Part shown: one piece after another, positions 1-5,752 of the stretch
Position numbering within the stretch: the stretch's first letter is position 1
Layout of the letters: every line of letters starts with the position of its first letter
NCBI GenBank assembly: GCA_903905395.1
Contig: CAIVGD010000066.1
Span: 1-7,101, forward strand
Source of the DNA: an uncultured Verrucomicrobiota bacterium
Lineage (GTDB): Bacteria; Verrucomicrobiota; Verrucomicrobiia; Methylacidiphilales; Verrucolacustridaceae
Direction: 5' to 3'
Length of the DNA stretch: 7,101 nucleotides
Notes under the pieces: model-generated
Databases searched by the model: none
What the model saw: only the letters and a program-made list of their open reading frames with translations
Told to the model about the DNA's origin: nothing
Made by a program: the position numbers and the translations under genes

Positions 1-561
1 AACACCGGGAACACCACCGCGAGTGCTGCTGCGGTTAACATTTTCTCTGGGGCGACTCTTGCTGGGGCGGGTAGGATTACGGGCGCGACCACGATCAGCG
101 GTATCTTGGCGCCAGGAAACAGCATTGGGACACTCACGGTGGCGAATGATGTGGCTTGGAATGGGGGTCTGCTAGGCGGGGGTGCAACTACCGATTGGAA
201 GTTTGAGTTAGGCGCAGCCAACACGGCGGATCTTCTCCAGATTACTGGTGCAACCAGCGAGTTTATCAAAGGGACTGGACAGGCCTTCCGCTTTGATTTC
301 TTGGGGAGCACAGCCATGGGGACATTCAAGCTGGTGGATTGGGAAAGCACCGCGTCTGTCGGAGGTGGTGTCGCAGGCACGAGCTTCGCTACCACGGATT
401 TCACCTTCACAAATCTGGGAGCTGGCAATACGGGTGCTTTTCAATTTAACGGATCTCAACTCGAGTTCCAAGCTGTCCCCGAACCGAGCCCCTTCGTTCT
501 GCTGGTAGTGGGGGCTGTTTCACTGTTTTTTGTGCGGCGTTTCGGAAAAAAAGCGGTGTGA
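1..561 (+). CDS. PEP-CTERM beta-helix protein, 3' end only
   Basis: This is the C-terminal part of a large exported surface protein; the reading frame is open from base 1, so the start and signal peptide lie outside the window. The first ~45 residues are rich in Gly, Thr, Ala and Asn with short beta-strand periodicity and contain LAPGNSIGTLTV, the hallmark end of an autotransporter-associated beta-strand repeat. A beta-rich domain follows (around DLLQITG and FRFDFLGS...GTFKLVDW). The protein ends in a PEP-CTERM sorting signal: VPEPS at bases 475-489, a hydrophobic helix (FVLLVVGAVSLFFV) and a basic tail RRFGKK. In the known family this signal directs export through EpsH/XrtA-type exosortase processing. 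The stop TGA at 559-561 overlaps the GTG start of the next gene by four bases (GTGA), so the two are probably cotranscribed and perhaps translationally coupled. The ligand or function is not visible; a surface or matrix role is inferred. Confidence 0.88.
   Translation, partial: NTGNTTASAAAVNIFSGATLAGAGRITGATTISGILAPGNSIGTLTVANDVAWNGGLLGGGATTDWKFELGAANTADLLQITGATSEFIKGTGQAFRFDFLGSTAMGTFKLVDWESTASVGGGVAGTSFATTDFTFTNLGAGNTGAFQFNGSQLEFQAVPEPSPFVLLVVGAVSLFFVRRFGKKAV
475..558 (+). other. PEP-CTERM sorting signal
   Basis: The encoded tripartite C-terminal tail has the VPEPS motif, then about 15 hydrophobic residues forming a single membrane helix, then Arg-Arg plus two lysines just before the stop. 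This matches the exosortase-recognised sorting signal, so the protein is expected to be exported and cleaved near the motif. No exosortase gene is in the window. Confidence 0.88.
546..552 (+). other. A7 heptamer, potential -1 slippery site
   Basis: Seven consecutive A bases lie in phase as A AAA AAA (codons 547-549 and 550-552, both Lys) nine bases from the TGA of the PEP-CTERM gene. A -1 slip here enters exactly the frame of the downstream 434-residue protein (frame beginning at 552/558). It may be a recoding site, a sequence-error hot spot, or chance. No clear downstream stimulatory stem-loop was recognised. Confidence 0.3.
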
Positions 562-1862
562 CGCGATCGGCGTTGGAGGGCAAGGCCTCACGGCTGGAGG
601 GCTTCGTTCGGGACAAGTTAATTGAACAGCATGGTTTGGTGTTGTCCTTTGTAGATTCGGCAACTGGAAAGCCGTTTTGTGCAGAAGAGTTTGGACCGGG
701 GGTAGATCGTATGAGGCATCCCCCAGCCTTGGGGACCGAGGATTTTGGGAGCTACTTTGCGTATGAGAATTGCGGGATGTGCACGGGAGCTTGGCTGTCG
801 GCGCAAGTTCTCAAATATCAAGTAACCAAGGATGAGGAAGCCCTCCGAACCGCTCGGGCGGCGTTTGTGGCCATTAGTGATCTTTACGAATGCTCCCAAT
901 CGTTAGCTTCAGGTTTTTTTTCGAAGTTTCATAACGGTCGGCTTTCGCCGGAAATCTCCACGGACCAATGTCTCTATGCGGCCTGGGGGCTTGACCAGTT
1001 TGGGGCGCTGGCCACAACGGAGGAGCGTGTCCAGATCGCCCGAATCATCCAAGGGATCGCGAATTTTTGGATGAATCGGGATTACAAGCACCCCTATCGG
1101 GAACGGGATTTTGAGTGGCCTTGGCCGACCAACCGATTTCCTCCGCTTCTTTGGCTGGCCTGGCGGCAGACGGGCCGACAACAATATTACGATGAGTTTC
1201 AGCGTTTGGTCGCCTTGGACGCGGTCCGAGATCTACCCCCCTTTTTCTCCACCACGCTCTCCCGATGGCGTGGATCGGGAGCCCAAGGGCACTGGCCATT
1301 CAAACTGGAGCAGGCGGCCCAAGGCCAACTTTCACTGGCGCCGTTATTGTTGTACGAAGCGCCCCACCGCGCTCTCTGGCTTTCCCAATTGAAAGAATTG
1401 ATTATTTCGTGCCTGCCGGATCTGGGGGAGGACTGCCTCCAGCGTGGAGAGTTCACCTATGACGAGGAGGCTGGCACGGCCCGCGAAGTAGAAACCCCCT
1501 ACTATTCGGGAGGGAAACCGAATCCAGTTTGGGAGGCCAAGGGATTTGTTTCTGCGGCGAGGTCTGGGCATTCGCCCACGATGTTTGCCAGGGCTCTTTT
1601 GGCGGCGGACCCGCTGTTTCCAGAGTGTGGGTGGAAGAGGGTTGCTTGGAGCATCCTCGAGAGGCTGGATATTGGGGAGATGCTTTATAAGATTGACCCC
1701 AGGGGGCATCTGCCGGAGAACCAGAAGTGGCTTGAGCGTTGTTTAAGTGGCGATGCCGTAGTCAACTGGCTGTGGAGCTACTGGCTGGCGAAGGCCCAGA
1801 ATCAATCTCCCAAGTCCACAGATGATAGAACCCCACACGCAAAAACATCTAACCGTCCGTAA
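558..1862 (+). CDS. Uncharacterised alpha/alpha-barrel-like carbohydrate enzyme
   Basis: This is a 434-residue protein that I cannot name. It has no signal peptide or membrane helix, so it is expected in the cytoplasm. The sequence alternates amphipathic helices with aromatic-rich turns, as in (alpha/alpha)6 barrel glycosidases and sugar epimerases. Distinctive conserved-looking blocks are YENCGMCTG (residues 69-77), STDQ (134-137, in the style of the acidic motif after the second helical hairpin of GH88/GH105-like proteins), a FW pair (170-171) and WPWPTNRFP (187-195). These Trp/Pro/Arg-rich loops suggest a carbohydrate-binding cleft. The GTG start at 558 overlaps the previous stop in GTGA and has no Shine-Dalgarno, so initiation probably depends on coupling; a TTG at 573 is an in-frame alternative. 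The 3' end overlaps the regulator gene by 41 bases. The context next to a sialate-lyase-like aldolase suggests hydrolysis or isomerisation of an imported sugar; this is inference, and no catalytic residue is assigned. Confidence 0.75.
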   Translation: MTRSALEGKASRLEGFVRDKLIEQHGLVLSFVDSATGKPFCAEEFGPGVDRMRHPPALGTEDFGSYFAYENCGMCTGAWLSAQVLKYQVTKDEEALRTARAAFVAISDLYECSQSLASGFFSKFHNGRLSPEISTDQCLYAAWGLDQFGALATTEERVQIARIIQGIANFWMNRDYKHPYRERDFEWPWPTNRFPPLLWLAWRQTGRQQYYDEFQRLVALDAVRDLPPFFSTTLSRWRGSGAQGHWPFKLEQAAQGQLSLAPLLLYEAPHRALWLSQLKELIISCLPDLGEDCLQRGEFTYDEEAGTAREVETPYYSGGKPNPVWEAKGFVSAARSGHSPTMFARALLAADPLFPECGWKRVAWSILERLDIGEMLYKIDPRGHLPENQKWLERCLSGDAVVNWLWSYWLAKAQNQSPKSTDDRTPHAKTSNRP

Positions 1863-2922
1863 CTACATCCTAGGATTGATTCGTAGCGGGCGGTTGCGGC
1901 CCGGAGAGAAAGCGCCTTCCGAGCAAGCACTAGCCACACGATTTAAAATCAACAAGACAACCTGCAACAAGGCAGTGGCGATGCTGGTCGCGGATGGGTA
2001 TCTGGAGAGGCGTATTGGAGCCGGAACTTATGCGATCGAAGAGTTTGCCAAAAATGCTCCGGTTATCGGAGTTTTGATTAATTTACGACCGGGATCGTTC
2101 TTTGCGCACCTGCTGGTGGGGATTCAGGAGTCGGCGGCCTCGCGTGGCTATGGGGTGCTTTTCTTTCAGTCGCCCACTGGGGACTTCGATATTGAAAAGT
2201 TCCGTCAATACGTTCTCGCTACGGGGATAAAAGGGTTGGTGATTAACCGGCCGTTTGTGAAGCCGTTTCCAAAAGTGCACAACATTTATCTCAATACGGC
2301 CGCACCGGCTGGCGAGATGATTGACCAGGTGCAAACCGACGATTTCCATGGGGGGTACCTCTTAGGCCGACACTTGGTGGAAATGGGGCATAAGCACGTG
2401 GCCTTTATCTCCCAAGACGTATCGCGAAATGATCTACTGGAGCGGGCCCGGGGGTTTCAAAAGGCGATCGATGAGAGCAAGTTGAAAGAGTTTTCCGCCA
2501 AGTTGCACAACTTTTCAAAATCCCAGCACAATCTCTCAAGTGTTTTGCAGAAAATATTCCGTTCGGATCACCGCATTACCGCGATCGCCTTTGATTCGAT
2601 TCACGTGGCCTCCGAGGGGTTTCGTATTATCAAACGGCTCCATCTGACTACCCCTGAAAATATTTCGATTGTGGGATTTGGGGATCTTGAGCCGGGCGAA
2701 CAAACGGTTCGCATCACCACGATCCAGCAGCATCCGCTGGTACTCGGGCATACGGCGGCCGAGACCTTGATTGATCGTATAGAAGGCCGCTTGAAGGGAG
2801 GGGTGAAGATCAAGATCGCGGTAGAATTGGCACCCGGGGATAGTGTGGCAGACCTCCGAGGATCCAGGCATAGGGCGAAGGGGGCCTTCACGGGAAAAGG
2901 GCCAGGGCTGGCTGGCGAATGA
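1822..2922 (+). CDS. GntR/LacI chimeric transcriptional regulator
   Basis: This is a 366-residue sugar-responsive DNA-binding protein. Residues ~9-72 form a GntR-type winged helix: RPGEKAPSEQALATRF (26-41), recognition helix NKTTCNKAVAML, then the wing ERRIGAGTY. Residues ~78-345 form a LacI/periplasmic-binding-protein-like effector domain, with VQTDDFHGGYLLGRHLVEMGHKHVAFIS-type core features, the RARGF helix, SIVGFGD and TTIQQHP, all typical of LacI family dimerisation and ligand domains. The C-terminal ~20 residues are basic and Gly-rich and probably disordered. This domain combination is known in Verrucomicrobia, Lentisphaerae and some Firmicutes (AraR type), where it usually represses sugar catabolic operons until the sugar binds. 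The ATG at 1822 lies inside the preceding gene (41-base overlap), lacks a Shine-Dalgarno, and fits because the HTH begins within ten residues. Its place inside the operon predicts autoregulation. The effector is unknown; a nonulosonic acid or its aldolase product is inferred. Confidence 0.9.
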   Translation: MIEPHTQKHLTVRNYILGLIRSGRLRPGEKAPSEQALATRFKINKTTCNKAVAMLVADGYLERRIGAGTYAIEEFAKNAPVIGVLINLRPGSFFAHLLVGIQESAASRGYGVLFFQSPTGDFDIEKFRQYVLATGIKGLVINRPFVKPFPKVHNIYLNTAAPAGEMIDQVQTDDFHGGYLLGRHLVEMGHKHVAFISQDVSRNDLLERARGFQKAIDESKLKEFSAKLHNFSKSQHNLSSVLQKIFRSDHRITAIAFDSIHVASEGFRIIKRLHLTTPENISIVGFGDLEPGEQTVRITTIQQHPLVLGHTAAETLIDRIEGRLKGGVKIKIAVELAPGDSVADLRGSRHRAKGAFTGKGPGLAGE

Positions 2923-2983
2923 GTTACCTTCTGGCCGCTACGGACAATGACGGCTTGGAATTCGGTGAGGGGTGAATCAGTGT

Positions 2984-2987
2984 GAGG
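2984..2987 (+). promoter_or_regulatory. Ribosome binding site GAGG for the aldolase
   Basis: GAGG lies eight bases before the ATG at 2996. It is only two bases before the ATG at 2990, and the GTG at 2972 has a GTGAGG core (2965-2970) almost abutting it. Spacing therefore favours 2996 as the start codon. This is one of very few recognisable Shine-Dalgarno sequences in the window, at the one sizeable gap inside the + strand gene run. Confidence 0.5.
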
Positions 2988-2995
2988 CGATGAGA

Positions 2996-3922
2996 ATGGG
3001 CAAACCTGCTTTACTTTTTCGAGGGGTTATTCCGGCCATCGCTTCCCCCTGCGGCGTGGATGACGCCTTTGATGAAGAGGCTTTTTCCCGTCTGGCTATC
3101 TGGTTGATGGAGGAGAGGGTGGCTGGGCTTTACGTGGGGGGGTTGACTGGGGAGGGCTATCAAATGACCTTGGATGAACGCAAGAAGGCGGTGGAGCTTG
3201 CGGTCAAGCTGTGCGGAACTAAGGGGGCGATTATGGCGCATGTGGGTACGCAAGACGTTCGGATGTCATGCAAGCTGGCAGCACATGCCGCAGAGGCGGG
3301 TGCTCACGGCGTGGCCGCCATCCCGCCCATCAGCAGGCCGTTCCCGGAAATTGAGAGCTACTATCGGGAGCTGGCCAGTGCGGCGGGTGGACTACCGGTC
3401 TATATTTATTATATTCCTGTCTATAATAAGTGGGAGGCGACGTTTGACCAACTGGTGCGCCTGAGCGACATCGCGGGGGTCTCGGGTATTAAATTCACCG
3501 ATTACAATCTTCTGTTGATGAGGCGTCTGGTCTCCATGCGTAGTGACTTTTCTGTTTTATATGGGAGGGATGAACAATTCGCCGCGGCCTTGGGCTTGGG
3601 TTCCCACGGGGGTGTGGGATCGACCTACAATGTTTTTCCCAGGGCCTTTGTGGCGATGCAAGTGGCTGTTGAGGGGGGTCGGATGGAGGAGGCATTCCAG
3701 ATCCAACGTATCGTGACAGATGCGATTATTTTAATGGAAAGCTTTGGGGTGATGGCCTGTATTGAGGCGATTCTCGCCAAAACTGGAGTGAGCCAGGCCA
3801 TGCGTCGCAAGCCTTGTCGCCGTCTTTCCTCCCCGGAAGCGGAGGAGATGTGTAGCCGATTAAGGACGATTCTGGAGAAGCTTCCAGCCAATGCGCAAAG
3901 CAACTTTATCCATCCGATCTAA
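2996..3922 (+). CDS. N-acetylneuraminate lyase-like aldolase (DapA/NanA family)
   Basis: This is a class I (Schiff base) TIM-barrel aldolase of about 308 residues, a usual length for the family. Counting from the ATG at 2996, the Schiff-base lysine is K166 (GIKFT) and the catalytic tyrosine Y138 (YYIP), 28 residues apart as in E. coli NanA (Y137/K165). Residues matching NanA sugar contacts are T168, G190, D192, E193 and S209 (YGRDEQF and GVGSTYN). HAAEAG, GIKFTD and VGSTYN also recall animal sialate lyase. The expected reaction is reversible cleavage of a sialic-acid-like 2-keto-3-deoxy acid to pyruvate and an acylhexosamine. Oddities: the carboxylate-binding loop reads GGLTGE (48-53) rather than GGSTGE, so a Ser is replaced by Leu50, and the loop after Y138-x-IP reads VYNK rather than ALSG/ALTG. 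Substrate may therefore differ from Neu5Ac; a keto-deoxy sugar acid aldolase or dehydratase is the alternative. The start could also be GTG 2972 or ATG 2990; the GAGG at 2984-2987 favours 2996. Confidence 0.85.
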   Translation: MGKPALLFRGVIPAIASPCGVDDAFDEEAFSRLAIWLMEERVAGLYVGGLTGEGYQMTLDERKKAVELAVKLCGTKGAIMAHVGTQDVRMSCKLAAHAAEAGAHGVAAIPPISRPFPEIESYYRELASAAGGLPVYIYYIPVYNKWEATFDQLVRLSDIAGVSGIKFTDYNLLLMRRLVSMRSDFSVLYGRDEQFAAALGLGSHGGVGSTYNVFPRAFVAMQVAVEGGRMEEAFQIQRIVTDAIILMESFGVMACIEAILAKTGVSQAMRRKPCRRLSSPEAEEMCSRLRTILEKLPANAQSNFIHPI

Positions 3923-3947
3923 CTCGCTTTAAGCTTCCTCCACAACG

Positions 3948-4757
3948 ATGAGCCATTCCGTTCTTCAGATGTTCCGCCTCGATAAGAAGGTGGCTCTGAT
4001 TATCGGGGGGGCGCGGCATTTGGGTTATGACATGGGGGAAGCGTTAGCTGAAGCTGGGGCAAAAGTGATTCTCACGTCTCGCCGTGCACAGGATGCCGAA
4101 GAATCGGCGAAAAGGCTGGCTCGTGAATTTGGGGTGGAGACCACCTCCTTTGGCCTCGATACAACCGAGACAGGAAGTATCGCACAAGTCATCGGTCAGG
4201 CGGGGAGTTGGAAAAACCGCCTTGATATTCTGATCAACAATGCCGGAGGCGGATCGGGGAGTGGAGCTTGTCACCTGCTGGAGCGGGACCCTGAGGATGT
4301 GGGGCGGCTCATCGCCATCAATCTCACGGGCACTTTGCACTGTTGCCAAGCGGCCGCACGGATCATGATCCCGCAAAAAAGCGGGAAAATTATTTCTATT
4401 TCTTCCGTGGCTGCCCTGATTGGTCGGGACCGCCGGATGTATGAGCGGAACGGGATGAAAGGGCAGCCGATTGAGTATGCGGCGGCCAAAGCCGGGATTC
4501 TGGGAATGACGCGGGATTTGGCTGGTTTACTTTCGCCGAATGGGATTTGTGTGAATGCGATTTCCCCTGGTGGTTTTGAGCGGTCGGAGTTGCCGGCGGG
4601 GTTCGTCAAGGATTACAGCGACCGGACGCCATTGGGGCGCATGGGGAGGGATGGGATTGATCTAAAGGGAGCGGTTCTTTTTCTTGCCTCGCCGGCCTCG
4701 GACTACGTGACTGGGTTAAATCTGGTTGTCGACGGCGGTTTTTCTTTATGGCGTTAA
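3948..4757 (+). CDS. Short-chain dehydrogenase/reductase (classical SDR)
   Basis: This is a 269-residue NAD(P)-dependent sugar or sugar-acid oxidoreductase with a Rossmann fold. It shows the cofactor loop GGARHLG (residues 20-26), NNAG (97-100), the structural Asn N125 (INLTG), catalytic Ser S153 in SISSVA, Tyr177 and Lys181 (YAAAK), then SPGG and the C-terminal VTGLNLVVDGG strand. The Thr usually before the cofactor glycines is Ile19. SR at 44-45 after beta-strand 2 suggests NADP(H). The Ser-Tyr spacing is 24 instead of about 13 residues because of an insert (RDRRMYERNGMKGQ). From memory, such an insert and the LKGAVLFLAS...LVVDGG tail resemble SDRs in nonulosonic-acid clusters and the gluconate 5-dehydrogenase/KduD group. 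The gene starts 25 bases after the aldolase stop and overlaps the next gene by ten bases, so it is part of the same operon. No Shine-Dalgarno is visible; ATG 3969 (MFRLDKK, 262 residues) is an equally plausible start. Substrate is not determinable from sequence. Confidence 0.9.
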   Translation: MSHSVLQMFRLDKKVALIIGGARHLGYDMGEALAEAGAKVILTSRRAQDAEESAKRLAREFGVETTSFGLDTTETGSIAQVIGQAGSWKNRLDILINNAGGGSGSGACHLLERDPEDVGRLIAINLTGTLHCCQAAARIMIPQKSGKIISISSVAALIGRDRRMYERNGMKGQPIEYAAAKAGILGMTRDLAGLLSPNGICVNAISPGGFERSELPAGFVKDYSDRTPLGRMGRDGIDLKGAVLFLASPASDYVTGLNLVVDGGFSLWR

Positions 4758-5752
4758 AGCGGCGTATTGTTGTTGTGGGATTGGGTTCAATTGGTCGGAG
4801 GCATGCGAGGTTACTTGCCGAAAGAGAGGACACCGCCGTGGAATGGTGTGAATCCTCCAAGGAAGCTAGGACAGGCGCCCAAAAGGATCTGCCAGCCCCA
4901 ACCGTGATCCACCACTCGTTTGAGGAGATGCTGGCCACCCAACCTGAAATGGTGGTTCTGGCGACACCGCATCATTGTCATGCGGGGCAAGCCTGCGCTG
5001 CATTGGGTGCGAACATCCACGTGCTCTGCGAGAAGCCGCTGAGTGACAAGCTGGAAACAGCCAGGGCTATTGTGGGTGCGGCAAAAAAATCCCGCGGGGT
5101 ATTGGCGGTGGGATTCCAACTCCACTTTCACCCTGCGTTACGCAGGATTTATGATGCGATACGATCGGGGGAGCTTGGTTCCATTCACCACGTCCATTGT
5201 CGCGTGGGAACCTATGTCACGTTGGTCAACTCGCGAACGCGATATCAACGGGATATGGCTGGTGCCCTGTTTCTCGATTATGCGCATCAACCTGATCTTC
5301 TTTTCTGGTTGTTGGGGAAGGCGCCGCAGGGGATCTATGCGGCCGGAGGTCAAGGGGGCAGTCTGCCTTTGCAATCCAATCCCAACTTCGCCTCGGTAAC
5401 CTGCGACTATGATGGGCCGCTGATTTCCACGATCCATCTGAATTATCTGCAGGCACCCGAGAGACATGAATACGAGATCGTCGGGGATCGGGGGTGGATG
5501 GTTTTTGATCTGAACACGGGGATCCTACGGTTTGGACAAGAGGATGGGAAGGTGCCGGAAGTCACTATTTTCCCGGCCGAAAGGGACAGTCTTTATCGGT
5601 TGGAACATAAGGCCTTTTTTGATGCGGCGGCCGGGCTGCGGAGCCCGGAAAGTTCTTCGGCGGAGGCAATCGTTTCCATGGCCGTGATTGAGGCGGCCCT
5701 CCAATCTCTCCAACTTCGCGAGCGCGTGGCGATTTCCTTGTCCGCAAACTAA
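4748..5752 (+). CDS. Gfo/Idh/MocA family oxidoreductase
   Basis: This is a 334-residue NAD(P)-dependent sugar dehydrogenase or epimerising oxidoreductase. The N-terminal Rossmann domain has GLGSIGRRHARLL (residues 11-23), ATPHHCHAGQA, and the family signature EKP (95-97) with catalytic Lys96. The C-terminal alpha/beta domain has GFQLHFHPALRRI (122-134) and the catalytic triad region D177-Y-A-H180-Q-P-D183, a variant of the D-x-G-x-H-x-x-D motif. HLNYLQAPERHEYEIVGDRG follows and forms the dimer sheet. FHPxLRRI, the LDYxHxxDxLxWLLG block and the NYLQxPxRHEYEIxGDxG strand resemble Gfo/Idh proteins of sialic/legionaminic acid clusters (PtmF-like); this subgroup call is from memory. The ATG overlaps the last ten bases of the SDR gene, so translation is probably coupled. 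The pair SDR plus Gfo/Idh could together invert or oxidise a sugar carbon before aldol cleavage. The stop overlaps the stop of the convergent gene by four bases. Confidence 0.9.
   Translation: MALKRRIVVVGLGSIGRRHARLLAEREDTAVEWCESSKEARTGAQKDLPAPTVIHHSFEEMLATQPEMVVLATPHHCHAGQACAALGANIHVLCEKPLSDKLETARAIVGAAKKSRGVLAVGFQLHFHPALRRIYDAIRSGELGSIHHVHCRVGTYVTLVNSRTRYQRDMAGALFLDYAHQPDLLFWLLGKAPQGIYAAGGQGGSLPLQSNPNFASVTCDYDGPLISTIHLNYLQAPERHEYEIVGDRGWMVFDLNTGILRFGQEDGKVPEVTIFPAERDSLYRLEHKAFFDAAAGLRSPESSSAEAIVSMAVIEAALQSLQLRERVAISLSAN

Noticed and set aside
914..921. T8 homopolymer, possible frameshift or sequencing error
   Set aside because: The reading frame of the 434-residue protein is continuous and motif-bearing on both sides (SGFFSKF then STDQ), so no disruption is indicated.
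2923..2995. Gap between regulator and aldolase as an internal promoter/operator
   Set aside because: No convincing -35/-10 pair or palindromic operator was seen; only the GAGG ribosome binding site is supported, although it is the most likely place for a secondary promoter.
3877..3938. Direct repeat AAGCTTCC near 3878 and 3931 around the aldolase stop
   Set aside because: Only eight bases, one copy within coding sequence, no symmetry or further copies; consistent with chance.
4361..4370. Palindrome GATCATGATC as a possible operator
   Set aside because: It is in the middle of the SDR coding sequence (RIMIP) and has no second copy near a likely promoter.
4369..4386. Perfect 6-bp inverted repeat TCCCGC / GCGGGA around an A6 loop followed by an A/T-rich stretch, like an intrinsic terminator
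   Set aside because: It lies inside the SDR gene and encodes conserved-looking IPQKSGKI just before the catalytic Ser strand; the stem is short and no uninterrupted T-run follows.
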